A DNA stretch of 64,000 nucleotides from positions 28,185-92,184 of the forward strand of contig BTUW01000016.1 of NCBI GenBank assembly GCA_045863055.1, written 5' to 3'. Positions 46,349 to 54,792 of the stretch are shown in pieces (position 1 is the first letter of the stretch; every line of letters begins with the position of its first letter). The notes under the pieces were generated by a model. The model worked only from the letters and a program-made list of their open reading frames with translations. It was not told the origin of the DNA and did no database searches. The stretch comes from UTCHB3 sp008363265 (GTDB taxonomy: Bacteria; Bacteroidota; Ignavibacteria; Ignavibacteriales; Ignavibacteriaceae). Both the position numbers and the translations under genes were made by a program.

Positions 46349-46592
46349 AGGTGTTAGGTGTTAGGTATTATTTACCTTGTACACGAACCGGCGTTTAAGG
46401 CTGCTCTAAAGGCAGCCTTTTTTATTTTTATTAAGTTGAAATGTTATCGGGATTGCGCGCAGATGCAAGTAGACAGATCAGGTTGAAGCATAATTTTGAA
46501 CAAGAGAAGCAGAATACATGTATCTGATAATTTCGCCCAAAACCTTAAATGGCCCGAAGCAAATAATACCTAATACCTGATACCTAACACCT
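46349..46592. repeat. inverted pair of degenerate heptamer repeats between convergent genes
   Basis: Arm 1 (46349-46372) reads as three tandem heptamers of the form GGTnTTA. Arm 2 (46561-46592), read on the minus strand, has four of them (GGTGTTA, GGTATCA, GGTATTA, GGTATTA) and the same TTATTT-like end. The arms begin right after the rplI stop and end over the stop codon of the minus-strand lipoprotein gene. Between them lie the rplI terminator and about 130 bases with no gene that I can see. Confidence 0.7.
46397..46430 (+). terminator. intrinsic terminator after rplI
   Basis: Stem AAGGCTGC (46397-46404) and GCAGCCTT (46412-46419) with a 7-base loop, followed by a T-rich run (TTTTATTTTTA). 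Confidence 0.85.
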
Positions 46593-47838
46593 ATTTACCT
46601 CCCACATAAAGATTAAGCCCCCCTGCCCCGATCCATTTGTTGCCGTCGCGGTCGATGGCGATGGAGAGGGCTGAGTTGTCTTTAATTCCGGAGTTTGCGG
46701 TGGTGTATCGGGTCCATCTGCCGTTGTTGAGGTATGAAACGCCAGCGTCGGCAGTGGTAACCCATATTTTTCCGTCAGGGGCGTTGGCAATTGCGGTCAC
46801 GAGAGAGCCTGCAAAGCCTGAATTGGCGGGTGTGTAGTTGGTAAATACTTTTCGGTTGAACATGGAGACACCGACCGGTCCGGTAGAGCCGGTGAACCCG
46901 ACCCAAAAATCGTTCTTCTGATCGACAGTTATTCTGTTCACGATCATACCCGGGATGTTCGAGGTCACCTGGTTGTAGACCACCCAGCCATCTGTCGAAG
47001 GGGAGTAAAGTGCAAGACCTTCACCGTGTGTGCCGATATATACATTTCCGTTGTCATCGGTCTTTATCGCGTTTATCCTGTTCGAAGGGATGCCGCTGTT
47101 GCCGGTGTTATAGACCTTGAATGTTGCGCCGTCGAACTTCACCAGGCCGGCGCTGTACGTTCCGATCCATACATTTCCCCATCCGTCGAGGTCGAGGCAA
47201 TTGATGTAGTTGTCGGGGAGGTTGCTGTTCTGTCTGTTGTACACAGTCCAGACGCCGTTATCGGAGCGGCCAAAACCTTCGGGAGTTGCCACCCAGATCC
47301 TGCCGTTACGGTCGACAAGAAAATCGAGGATATAGTTGTCGGGGATGCCCGAGTTCGACCGGTCGATTATCGTCCACGCCTGTCCGTCAAACTTCACCAG
47401 ACCCTTTCCGTTCGTAGCGAGCCACTTGTCGCCCCGCGGATCGATAATGATCTTGTTGATCGTGTTCATCGGAAGTGGTGAGTTGGAAGAGTTCCAGTTC
47501 TGCCACCAGTCGGAAGGGTTCTCTCGCATCGCAAGCAGCATTGTATCCTGCTGGTCACGCGCGACGAGAGTGTAGAAAGTTGTGTCGATATATTTACCGA
47601 GCTTCAGATCGATCTTGTAGAAACCCGGTTCCAGACCCTCGATCACAGTTGGAGTCACCTTGCCGGTATTTTTGTTATTGAAGATCACCGCGGCTCCTGC
47701 CGGCTCGGAGACCACCGTAATGCTGCTGAACTTCAGTCCGGGCAATACAGGGGGTTCCTCCTCACATCCGGAGAGGAAAAAAACCGCGAAGGGTATCAAT
47801 AAATATATTCTAAGTAGCCGGGGGCTTATACTGATCAC
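46591..47838 (-). CDS. PEGA-domain lipoprotein with regulator-type propeller repeats
   Basis: 415 residues. It has a lipoprotein signal peptide (hydrophobic core, then L-S-G-C at residues 22-25), a PEGA-like domain (about 36-105; S-E-P-A-G-A-A-V-I-F-N-N-K), then about seven repeats of the two-component-regulator propeller type (I-D-x-x-G-x-x-W-x-A/G-T-x-x-G-L-x-K-F-D) up to the C-terminus. It is probably anchored in the outer or inner membrane facing the periplasm. It lacks the transmembrane and kinase parts that such propellers carry in hybrid sensors. The role is unknown; sensing or scaffold functions are guesses. Confidence 0.82.
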   Translation of the reverse strand: MISISPRLLRIYLLIPFAVFFLSGCEEEPPVLPGLKFSSITVVSEPAGAAVIFNNKNTGKVTPTVIEGLEPGFYKIDLKLGKYIDTTFYTLVARDQQDTMLLAMRENPSDWWQNWNSSNSPLPMNTINKIIIDPRGDKWLATNGKGLVKFDGQAWTIIDRSNSGIPDNYILDFLVDRNGRIWVATPEGFGRSDNGVWTVYNRQNSNLPDNYINCLDLDGWGNVWIGTYSAGLVKFDGATFKVYNTGNSGIPSNRINAIKTDDNGNVYIGTHGEGLALYSPSTDGWVVYNQVTSNIPGMIVNRITVDQKNDFWVGFTGSTGPVGVSMFNRKVFTNYTPANSGFAGSLVTAIANAPDGKIWVTTADAGVSYLNNGRWTRYTTANSGIKDNSALSIAIDRDGNKWIGAGGLNLYVGGK

Positions 47839-47913
47839 GATCTGTCTAAAATTTATTCTTGCGGAGATTAATATAATACTTTTGAAGAATTAATAATTTG
47901 AAAAAATTCCCTC

Positions 47914-49065
47914 TCACACCCCTCCAGACTCCTTTTGATAGATCACCACGTCGAAATATCTGGCGGAGGCGATGATGTGCTCCATTATCTGCGCTTGCAG
48001 GTCTTCATACTGCATGAAGGTGGTCTCGGAAGTGAAGGCGTATATTTCCATCGGGATACCCGACTCCACAGGTTGAAGCAGTCGGGCTGAGATCTGCAGG
48101 TCACCCCTGATCTTTTCCTGGCGCAGGAGGAACCAGCGGATATACTTCCGGAAGAGCATGAGATTTGTCACATCGATCTCTTTTGAGTTAGTGAAATCCG
48201 CGCTCAGGAGAAACTCTTCAAGGAACTCATGAATGCCTTTTTTTTCGTTCAGTTTGCCAAAAAGGGCCTGATCGACTTCCCTTACGGATGAAGTGTCGAT
48301 GAACAGCGACCGCTTTATCCTCCTGGCGTTAAGCTCCTGGATACGTCGCCAGTTCTTGTATCCCACCTCCATCAGTTTATACGTCGGGATTATCGAAATG
48401 GTGTTGTCGCCGTTCTGCACCTTGATCGTGTGGAGGGAGATGTCGGTAACTGTACCGTCAGCACCAAAGGCCGGCACTTCGATCCAGTCGCCCTTCTCAA
48501 CCAGATCGTATGAGTTGATCTGAACATTAACGATGAAGGAAAGAATTGTATCCCTGAAAACCAGCATAAGGATCGCCGTGAGGGCACTCAGTCCGGTAAG
48601 GATCGACCATGGACTCTGGTCGGTCAGTATCCCCACAGCGACTACGAGCGCCCAGAAACCGATCACTATCTTGATGATCTGCAGGTACCCTTTCACGGGT
48701 CGCCGGTTAAGATTCTCGCTTCGGTCCCAGATCTCGATCACCGCGTCGATGGCGGAGAACACTATCAGCACCGCCAGAAGTGTGTACCAGATAAAGAGTA
48801 TCTCCCTGACTTCAGCGGCACTTGGGCCAAGAACATACGCGAACTTGCTGGCCACAGCAGTCGGCACAACAAGAAGTGTCCGGCCGATAAACTTTTTGTT
48901 CAGGATAACGTCATCGAAGCGGGTGGCGGTCTTTTTAACGATCTTGCCGATCACCTTCACGGCTACCGCCCGCAGGATGATATAGAAAACCAGGGAGACG
49001 GCTACAATTCCTGCATATACCATCCAGCTGTTCTCAGTGCCAAACCAGGCTGAAAATTCTTTCAT
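47914..49065 (-). CDS. MscS-family mechanosensitive channel, YbdG-like
   Basis: 383 residues. There are four to five membrane segments in the first ~170 residues, then the MscS core: V-F-R-D-T-I-L-S-F-I-V-N-V-Q-I and a beta domain with G-D-W-I-E-V-P-x-F-G-A-D-G-x-V-T-D-I-S-L-H-T-I-K-V-Q-N. The insert in that beta domain is as in E. coli YbdG (miniconductance type). It protects against osmotic downshock. It runs divergent to the aminotransferase at 49130 (64-base gap). Confidence 0.88.
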   Translation of the reverse strand: MKEFSAWFGTENSWMVYAGIVAVSLVFYIILRAVAVKVIGKIVKKTATRFDDVILNKKFIGRTLLVVPTAVASKFAYVLGPSAAEVREILFIWYTLLAVLIVFSAIDAVIEIWDRSENLNRRPVKGYLQIIKIVIGFWALVVAVGILTDQSPWSILTGLSALTAILMLVFRDTILSFIVNVQINSYDLVEKGDWIEVPAFGADGTVTDISLHTIKVQNGDNTISIIPTYKLMEVGYKNWRRIQELNARRIKRSLFIDTSSVREVDQALFGKLNEKKGIHEFLEEFLLSADFTNSKEIDVTNLMLFRKYIRWFLLRQEKIRGDLQISARLLQPVESGIPMEIYAFTSETTFMQYEDLQAQIMEHIIASARYFDVVIYQKESGGV

Positions 49066-49080
49066 TAATCTTCCGTTTCG

Positions 49081-49088
49081 TATTTTTG
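49081..49088 (+). promoter_or_regulatory. candidate -7 box upstream of the class V aminotransferase
   Basis: TATTTTTG fits TAnnTTTG and lies 41 bases before the ATG at 49130. The expected -33 position reads TTCT, a weak match to TTTG. Confidence 0.35.
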
Positions 49089-49129
49089 AAGTTTGGATCA
49101 GAATCTAATATAAAGGAACCTCTAAAATA

Positions 49130-50278
49130 ATGAAGTCGCTCTTCTTTCTTCGGGATGATGTAACATTTCTCAATCACGGCTCTTTCGGCGCGTCCCCACT
49201 CCCTGTGATGCGGGAGTACCAGCGTATTCAGATAGAACTTGAAAAACAGCCCGTTGAGTTCATGGACCGCCGGCACGACGGGATGCTCTCTGATGCCCGA
49301 AATTGCCTCGCCGGCTATCTCGGCTGCGGAAGTGAAGATATCGTCTATGTGCCGAACACCACAACCGGTGTGAATGCCGTGGCGCGCTCCCTCCCTTTGA
49401 AACCGGGTGATGAAGTGTTGATCAGCGATCAGGAGTACGGCGCGCTCGAGAAGATGTGGAATTTTGTGTGCCTGACCACCGGCGCGAAGCTGGTAAAGGC
49501 CGTGATCCCTTTTCCTTTATCCTCTTCTGAAGAAACAAAGAATGCCATCCTTAATGCCGTTACGCCCAAAACAAAAGTGGTTTTCTTCAGTCATATTTCA
49601 TCAGCAACAGCACTTGTCTTCCCCGTTAAAGATATCCTCGATGCACTCAGAGGAACGGGGGTTTACACTTTCATCGACGGCGCCCACGCGCCTGCTCAGA
49701 TACCCCTTAATATCTCTGAACTTGACCCCGATTTCTACACAGGGAACTGCCACAAGTGGATGATGGCCCCCAAAGGCACCGCCTTCCTCTATGCCCGGAA
49801 GGAACTGCAGAACCTCCTGGTCCCTCCGGTCATAAGCTGGGGCAACACACACAGACCACAGGGATACTCCTACTTTATTGATGAGTTCGAGTATCAGGGA
49901 ACCCGCGATATCTCCAACTTTTTGGCGGTTCCGGCTGCAATAAAGTTCATGGATTTCCACAATTGGCGCAAGGTATCTGATGACTGCTGTGTAATGATTC
50001 ACGATGCAAAAAAACGGATGGAGGCGATCCCGGGAATGGAGAGTCTCTACTCCGGGGATACATCGCTGATAAGGCAGATGGCCTCAGTGAAACTTCCCGC
50101 GAATGCGCCCGCGGATCTGAAAGCTCAGCTCTACGATCAGTACAAAATTGAGATCCCCATCTTCCCGCACAACGGTGAAAGATTCATCAGAATTTCACTT
50201 AACGGATACAATTCTGAAAAGGATGTCGATATTCTTATCGAAGCCCTTGAAAAGTTGATCCCGAAAGAAACAATTTAG
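49130..50278 (+). CDS. class V aminotransferase (isopenicillin-N-epimerase-like)
   Basis: 382 residues. A PLP enzyme of the aminotransferase class V fold. The N-terminal F-L-N-H-G-S-F-G-A-x-P is typical of the isopenicillin N epimerase/cysteine desulfurase-like branch. The PLP lysine is in G-N-C-H-K-W-M-M-A-P-K-G, and F-I-D-G-A-H-A-P-A-Q holds the Asp that contacts PLP. The substrate cannot be told; no penicillin-type genes are nearby, so that common family name should not be taken literally. Confidence 0.86.
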   Translation: MKSLFFLRDDVTFLNHGSFGASPLPVMREYQRIQIELEKQPVEFMDRRHDGMLSDARNCLAGYLGCGSEDIVYVPNTTTGVNAVARSLPLKPGDEVLISDQEYGALEKMWNFVCLTTGAKLVKAVIPFPLSSSEETKNAILNAVTPKTKVVFFSHISSATALVFPVKDILDALRGTGVYTFIDGAHAPAQIPLNISELDPDFYTGNCHKWMMAPKGTAFLYARKELQNLLVPPVISWGNTHRPQGYSYFIDEFEYQGTRDISNFLAVPAAIKFMDFHNWRKVSDDCCVMIHDAKKRMEAIPGMESLYSGDTSLIRQMASVKLPANAPADLKAQLYDQYKIEIPIFPHNGERFIRISLNGYNSEKDVDILIEALEKLIPKETI

Positions 50279-50300
50279 CCGCGGATTTTGTCTAATTAAT

Positions 50301-52145
50301 ATGGCCCGTTTCTTTTCGTTGAAGTCCGTTGTTTTTATTTCAGCACTTATTCTGCTGACATCCCTGAGTAACGCCCAGCCGGGTGATATCGGCAACAAGA
50401 TAATGCTCGCGCAGCAGTTCGAACAACTGAACCAGCTTGAGAAAGCGAAGACGATCTACCTCGATGTCTATAAGGCCAATCCGAACGACTATATGTTCCT
50501 CGAATCGGTCGTTCGCGTATGCAACCGCCTGAAGCAATATGAGGAATCGCTCGGCTACCTCGGAAAATGGAATACAAATCATCCGGGTGACATCAACGGC
50601 ATTAACCTGCTGGGCAAGACCCACTTCCTCTCCGGCAATGAGAAAGAAGCCCTGAAGGTTTGGGACGATTTTCTGAAGATATCGAACTATGATATCAACT
50701 ACACGAAAGTACTCGCATACTCCGCCATAGAAGTGAAGGGTTTCGAAACAGCCATCTACCTCCTCGAGAAGGGGAAGGAAACCTCGGGCCGGCCGGTATA
50801 TTTCCTCCTCGATCTCGGGTATCTCTATGGATACATGATGCAGTATGATAAAGCCGCTGAGGCTTATGTTGAACTGCTCGATCTTGAGCCAAATCAGGCC
50901 TCACAGGTTGATGCCCGCGTGCGCAACACATCAAATAACCCGGAAGCTGCAGTTGAGTATATAAAGGCTTTCGAAAAGACGGAAGACCCCAATGAACCAA
51001 CGCTCAGGGTGCTCTTCGGGCTCTACATCGATCAGAGGATGTTCCCGAAAGCGATCGAAACCGCTCTTAAGCTTGAGGAATCAGGCAAGGAGAACGGCGT
51101 TTCACTCTACAGAAGTGGCGAAGAAGCATTCTACGCGGCTGACTTTGCTTCAGCGACCACAGCCTACACCAAACTGCTCGAACTTTACCCTAACAGACCC
51201 GATAAACCGGTCATCAACCTGAATCTGGTGAAGTCCCTCGAAGAAACTCTGAATCTTGAATACCTGCAGCTTAACCCCGCTTGGAAGCCTTACGACCGCG
51301 GCATCCTCCCGGCCAAGGAGAAGTACGAAGTGGTGCTCGACAAGTATTCCGAAATAATCTCCACTTTCAAAACTTCCGAGACCGCGAGTGAGGCGATCTT
51401 CCGGTCGGGATATATCCATTATAAACTTAAAGAGTATTCTGAAGCCATAGATAAATTTGATGAGCTGATCGAGAAACGACCCAACTCACAGTTCGCGGCC
51501 CACGCGTGGCTTCACAAGGGCTACATTTATTTGCGGCAAGATGAGACGGGACAGGCTGAATTCGCTTTCAGATCAGCGATAAATTCCTTCTCCACCGATC
51601 CGGATGTGAAGAACCGGGCCAAATTCAGCCTGATGATGTGCTATTTCTTCAGAAATGAAGCAACCCTGACGACCGAATTACTCACGGAAATAATCAGCAC
51701 TCCTACTGATAACCTCGCGAACGATGCCCTCGAACTGGCGCCGCTAATGAATAAAAATATCGCCGATTCCCTCTCGATGCTCACGTTTGCCGAAGGGGAA
51801 AAATTCATCATGCAGGGGCTGCTCGATGAGGCTTTTAAAGTTTTCAACGGGCTTGCTTCATCGCCTTCGAAGGTTTTGGCTGCTGTTGCCGGGTTCCGGT
51901 CAGCCGAACTTGCTGCATCACTCGACCGCTACGACGATGCCATTTCCCTTATCGATGGGTCAGTAAGCGATCCCATGAACATATATGCCGATAAATCGTT
52001 ATTTTTGAAGGGTGAAATTTATCAATTTGGCAAAAAGGATCGAGAGCAAGCAATTAAAGCCTACGAGCAGATCCTCATTCAGTTCCCAAAGTCCATTCTA
52101 TACGACAAAGCCAGGGAAGCGATCTTGTCATTAAAAACCAACTGA
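50301..52145 (+). CDS. exported TPR-repeat protein
   Basis: 614 residues. It has a signal peptide (residues 1-25, cleavage near S-N-A-Q), then tetratricopeptide repeats over nearly the whole length (for example around residues 40-140, 365-420 and 560-610, with A-I-x-x-Y-E-x-I-L-I-x-F-P near the end). It probably acts as a periplasmic scaffold; the late repeats look like those of YbgF/BamD-type proteins. It sits 6 bases upstream of clpX and may be co-transcribed. Confidence 0.85.
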   Translation: MARFFSLKSVVFISALILLTSLSNAQPGDIGNKIMLAQQFEQLNQLEKAKTIYLDVYKANPNDYMFLESVVRVCNRLKQYEESLGYLGKWNTNHPGDINGINLLGKTHFLSGNEKEALKVWDDFLKISNYDINYTKVLAYSAIEVKGFETAIYLLEKGKETSGRPVYFLLDLGYLYGYMMQYDKAAEAYVELLDLEPNQASQVDARVRNTSNNPEAAVEYIKAFEKTEDPNEPTLRVLFGLYIDQRMFPKAIETALKLEESGKENGVSLYRSGEEAFYAADFASATTAYTKLLELYPNRPDKPVINLNLVKSLEETLNLEYLQLNPAWKPYDRGILPAKEKYEVVLDKYSEIISTFKTSETASEAIFRSGYIHYKLKEYSEAIDKFDELIEKRPNSQFAAHAWLHKGYIYLRQDETGQAEFAFRSAINSFSTDPDVKNRAKFSLMMCYFFRNEATLTTELLTEIISTPTDNLANDALELAPLMNKNIADSLSMLTFAEGEKFIMQGLLDEAFKVFNGLASSPSKVLAAVAGFRSAELAASLDRYDDAISLIDGSVSDPMNIYADKSLFLKGEIYQFGKKDREQAIKAYEQILIQFPKSILYDKAREAILSLKTN

Positions 52146-52151
52146 GAAATT

Positions 52152-53402
52152 ATGTCGAAACGACTTTCAAATAAAAACGCGCGCTGTTCTTTCTGCGGCA
52201 GGGATGCAGGCGAGGTAAGCCTCATTGCCGGTCCCGATGTTTACATCTGTGAAATATGTGTTGAGAGCAGCGTCGAGATCCTCCGTTCAAATATAAGCGC
52301 GGTCCGCCCGAAACAGAAGCGCACCATGGATGTAACCCCGAGGTTTATCTATGACACACTCGGCGAGCATGTCATCGGACAGGAAAGGGCGAAGAAAACC
52401 CTTTCAGTAGCTGTTTATAATCACTACAAGAGGATCAATCAGGACGATAACCTCTTCAACCTGGGTGACGTGGAGATCGAAAAAAGCAATATCATGCTGA
52501 TCGGTCCGACAGGAACGGGTAAAACCCTCCTCGCCAAAACACTTTCAAAAATCCTCGATGTCCCATTCGCGATCGCTGATGCAACAACCATCACCGAAGC
52601 GGGATATGTAGGCGATGATGTGGAGACGGTGCTCGTTCACCTGCTGCAGGCAGCCGACTACAACCTGGAACGTGCCCAGCGCGGTATTGTTTACATTGAC
52701 GAGATCGACAAGATCGCCCGTAAATCGGAGGGTTCGTCGATCACCCGCGACGTTTCGGGTGAAGGCGTTCAGCAGGCACTCCTTAAAATTCTTGAAGGAA
52801 CTGTCGCCGGTGTCCCCCCGAAAGGCGGAAGAAAACACCCCGAGCAGAGCCTCATTTACGTTAACACCAAGAACATCCTTTTCATCGTCGGCGGTGCTTT
52901 CGAAGGGATCGAAAAGATAATCGCCAACCGGGTGAACCAGAGTAAAATGGGTTTCGGTGCCGATGTTATAGATACCAATCACCTCACCGATGATGAACTT
53001 ATCGGCATGGTTAAACCCGAAGACCTTCTCAGATTCGGCCTCATCCCCGAGCTTATCGGTCGTATTCCCGTGCTGGCACCACTTCACTCACTGAGCAATG
53101 ACGCCCTCGCGAACATCCTGATGGAGCCGAAAAACGCGATACTGAAACAGTACAAAAAGATGTTCGCCATGGAGGATGTCGAACTTGAGTTTGATCCCCT
53201 CGCTGTGGAGGCTGTTGTGCAGAAAGCGATCGAAAGGAAAACCGGTGCCCGTGCCCTCCGCTCGATCGTTGAGGAGTTCATGGTTGATATCATGTTCCAC
53301 CTGCCCGACCGCCGTGATGTCGGCAGATGCCTCATCACACGCGACGTTGTGCTGAACGGTGCTGAACCGATCTACCTCGAAAGAGAGAAGAAATCCGCCT
53401 GA
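52152..53402 (+). CDS. clpX: ATP-dependent Clp protease ATP-binding subunit
   Basis: 416 residues. It unfolds proteins and feeds them to ClpP. It has an N-terminal zinc-binding domain (C-S-F-C ... C-E-I-C, about residues 12-36), Walker A G-P-T-G-T-G-K-T (about 118-125), pore loop G-Y-V-G (about 152), Walker B V-Y-I-D-E-I-D-K (about 179), pore-2 loop in G-V-P-P-K-G-G-R-K, and sensor 2 T-G-A-R-A-L-R. The ClpP-docking loop reads M-G-F instead of the usual I-G-F. There is no clpP or tig next to it, unlike in many genomes. Confidence 0.96.
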   Translation: MSKRLSNKNARCSFCGRDAGEVSLIAGPDVYICEICVESSVEILRSNISAVRPKQKRTMDVTPRFIYDTLGEHVIGQERAKKTLSVAVYNHYKRINQDDNLFNLGDVEIEKSNIMLIGPTGTGKTLLAKTLSKILDVPFAIADATTITEAGYVGDDVETVLVHLLQAADYNLERAQRGIVYIDEIDKIARKSEGSSITRDVSGEGVQQALLKILEGTVAGVPPKGGRKHPEQSLIYVNTKNILFIVGGAFEGIEKIIANRVNQSKMGFGADVIDTNHLTDDELIGMVKPEDLLRFGLIPELIGRIPVLAPLHSLSNDALANILMEPKNAILKQYKKMFAMEDVELEFDPLAVEAVVQKAIERKTGARALRSIVEEFMVDIMFHLPDRRDVGRCLITRDVVLNGAEPIYLEREKKSA

Positions 53403-54670
53403 TGATCCCACGGCTCAGGTCGATCGCGATACTTGTCCTGTTGGTGCTGTTCTCTGATGTTCAGGGACAGAACAAGATTCTTATCCCGATGGACCTGAGC
53501 CAGACAGACCACCTCCGCGCCTACGGAGTCACCTACCGTGCCCTCTCAAAAGGTTACCTCGCCGACTGGCTGCTGAACTACCGTGGCGGCTCGTTCGCCA
53601 TCGACCGCTCTGATGAAGTTGTGCTCGACTGCCGCCTGCAGGGTGTTTATTTCGAGGAACTCGATGCCGCATCCGCGGTTGAGATATACTCATTCGTCCA
53701 ACAGGAGGATCAGAACATGGACGTGGTGCGGATGGAAAAAGCTCCGAAAGTTGCTGTCTATGTCCCTCCCGGTTTCCACCCGTGGGACGATGCGGTAACG
53801 CTCGCGCTTGAGTATGCTGGTATTCCCTACGACAAGTTCTGGAACGAGGAGATCCTCCGTGGCGACCTTGCCAAATATGATTGGCTCCACCTCCATCACG
53901 AGGATTTTACGGGGCAATACGGCAAGTTCTATGCTTCTTACGCCAACGCCCAGTGGTATATCGAGACCCAGCGGAGATATGAGGCCGACGCCCAAAGGCT
54001 TGGGTACACAAAAGTCTCAAAGATGATGCTCGATGTGGCGAAAATGATCAAGAACTTCGTAAGCTCTGGTGGTTTCCTCTTCGCAATGTGCTCGGCTACC
54101 GATTCCTACGATATCGCCCTTTCAGCTGAAGGAAGCGACATTGCCGCGCAGATGTTCGACGGCGACGCGGCCGATCCATCAGCACAAGGCAAGCTTGATT
54201 ATGCCAAAGCCCTCGCGTTCACCGACTTCATTCTCGAACAGAACCCGTATGTTTATGAATACAGCGATATTGACATTCAGCCGACAGAGATACTCGATTT
54301 CGGCAACGACTACTTCACCCTCTTCGAGTTCTCGGCAAAGTATGACCCAATCCCAACGATGCTCACACAGTGCCACACCAACGTGGTGAAAGGGTTCATG
54401 GGGCAAACCACCATGTTCCGCCGCAACCGCGTGAAAAAATCGGTCATCGTCCTCGGTGAAAGAAAAGACACCGACCAGCTTAAGTACCTCCACGGCACAT
54501 TCGGCAGGGGCTTCTTCACATTCTATGGCGGTCACGACCCCGAAGACTACCAGCACGCCGTCTCTGATCCCCCGACCGACCTGAACCTCTACAAAAACTC
54601 ACCCGGCTACAGGCTCATTCTTAACAACATCCTCTTCCCCGCGGCCAAGAAGAAAAAACAAAAAACCTGA
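53402..54670 (+). CDS. exported glutamine-amidotransferase-like protein (often labelled asparagine synthetase B)
   Basis: 422 residues, starting inside the clpX stop (TGATG). It has a signal peptide (residues 1-22, cleavage near V-Q-G-Q). The body begins I-L-I-P-M-D-L-S-Q-T-D-H-L-R-A-Y-G, which I recognise from Bacteroidetes-group proteins that carry the label asparagine synthetase B; nothing here resembles the true AsnB (no N-terminal Cys, no S-G-G-x-D-S). The middle part (G-G-F-L-F-A-M-C-S-A-T-D, about residues 222-233) looks like the nucleophile elbow of a class I glutamine-amidotransferase-like fold. Function is unknown; periplasmic or secreted. Confidence 0.7.
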   Translation: MIPRLRSIAILVLLVLFSDVQGQNKILIPMDLSQTDHLRAYGVTYRALSKGYLADWLLNYRGGSFAIDRSDEVVLDCRLQGVYFEELDAASAVEIYSFVQQEDQNMDVVRMEKAPKVAVYVPPGFHPWDDAVTLALEYAGIPYDKFWNEEILRGDLAKYDWLHLHHEDFTGQYGKFYASYANAQWYIETQRRYEADAQRLGYTKVSKMMLDVAKMIKNFVSSGGFLFAMCSATDSYDIALSAEGSDIAAQMFDGDAADPSAQGKLDYAKALAFTDFILEQNPYVYEYSDIDIQPTEILDFGNDYFTLFEFSAKYDPIPTMLTQCHTNVVKGFMGQTTMFRRNRVKKSVIVLGERKDTDQLKYLHGTFGRGFFTFYGGHDPEDYQHAVSDPPTDLNLYKNSPGYRLILNNILFPAAKKKKQKT

Positions 54671-54738
54671 GTTAATTCCTTTTCTTATCTGATAACCCAC
54701 GGCTCCCGCGGGAAGATACGTCATATTTACCTTAAAAA

Positions 54739-54775
54739 CCGTATAAATCCGCAATGCCATTGCATGATTGTACGG
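54739..54775 (+). repeat. 37-bp dyad-symmetric repeat, upstream copy
   Basis: Symmetric about base 54757: outer arms CCGTATAA / TTGTACGG (one mismatch), 4-base spacers, inner arms GCAATG / CATTGC around a central C. A 42-base window (54734-54775) matches the copy at 55962-56003 at 41 positions. It ends 17 bases before the start codon of the ATPase gene and may be its operator or a recombination site. Confidence 0.85.
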
Positions 54776-54792
54776 TTTTCTTATATTTCGGT

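Noticed and set aside
46591..47838. Propeller lipoprotein as a truncated hybrid sensor kinase
   Set aside because: It has its own lipoprotein signal and ends cleanly; there is no sign of lost kinase domains downstream.
52545..53087. 180-codon minus-strand frame
   Set aside because: Antisense to clpX, which is complete and conserved.
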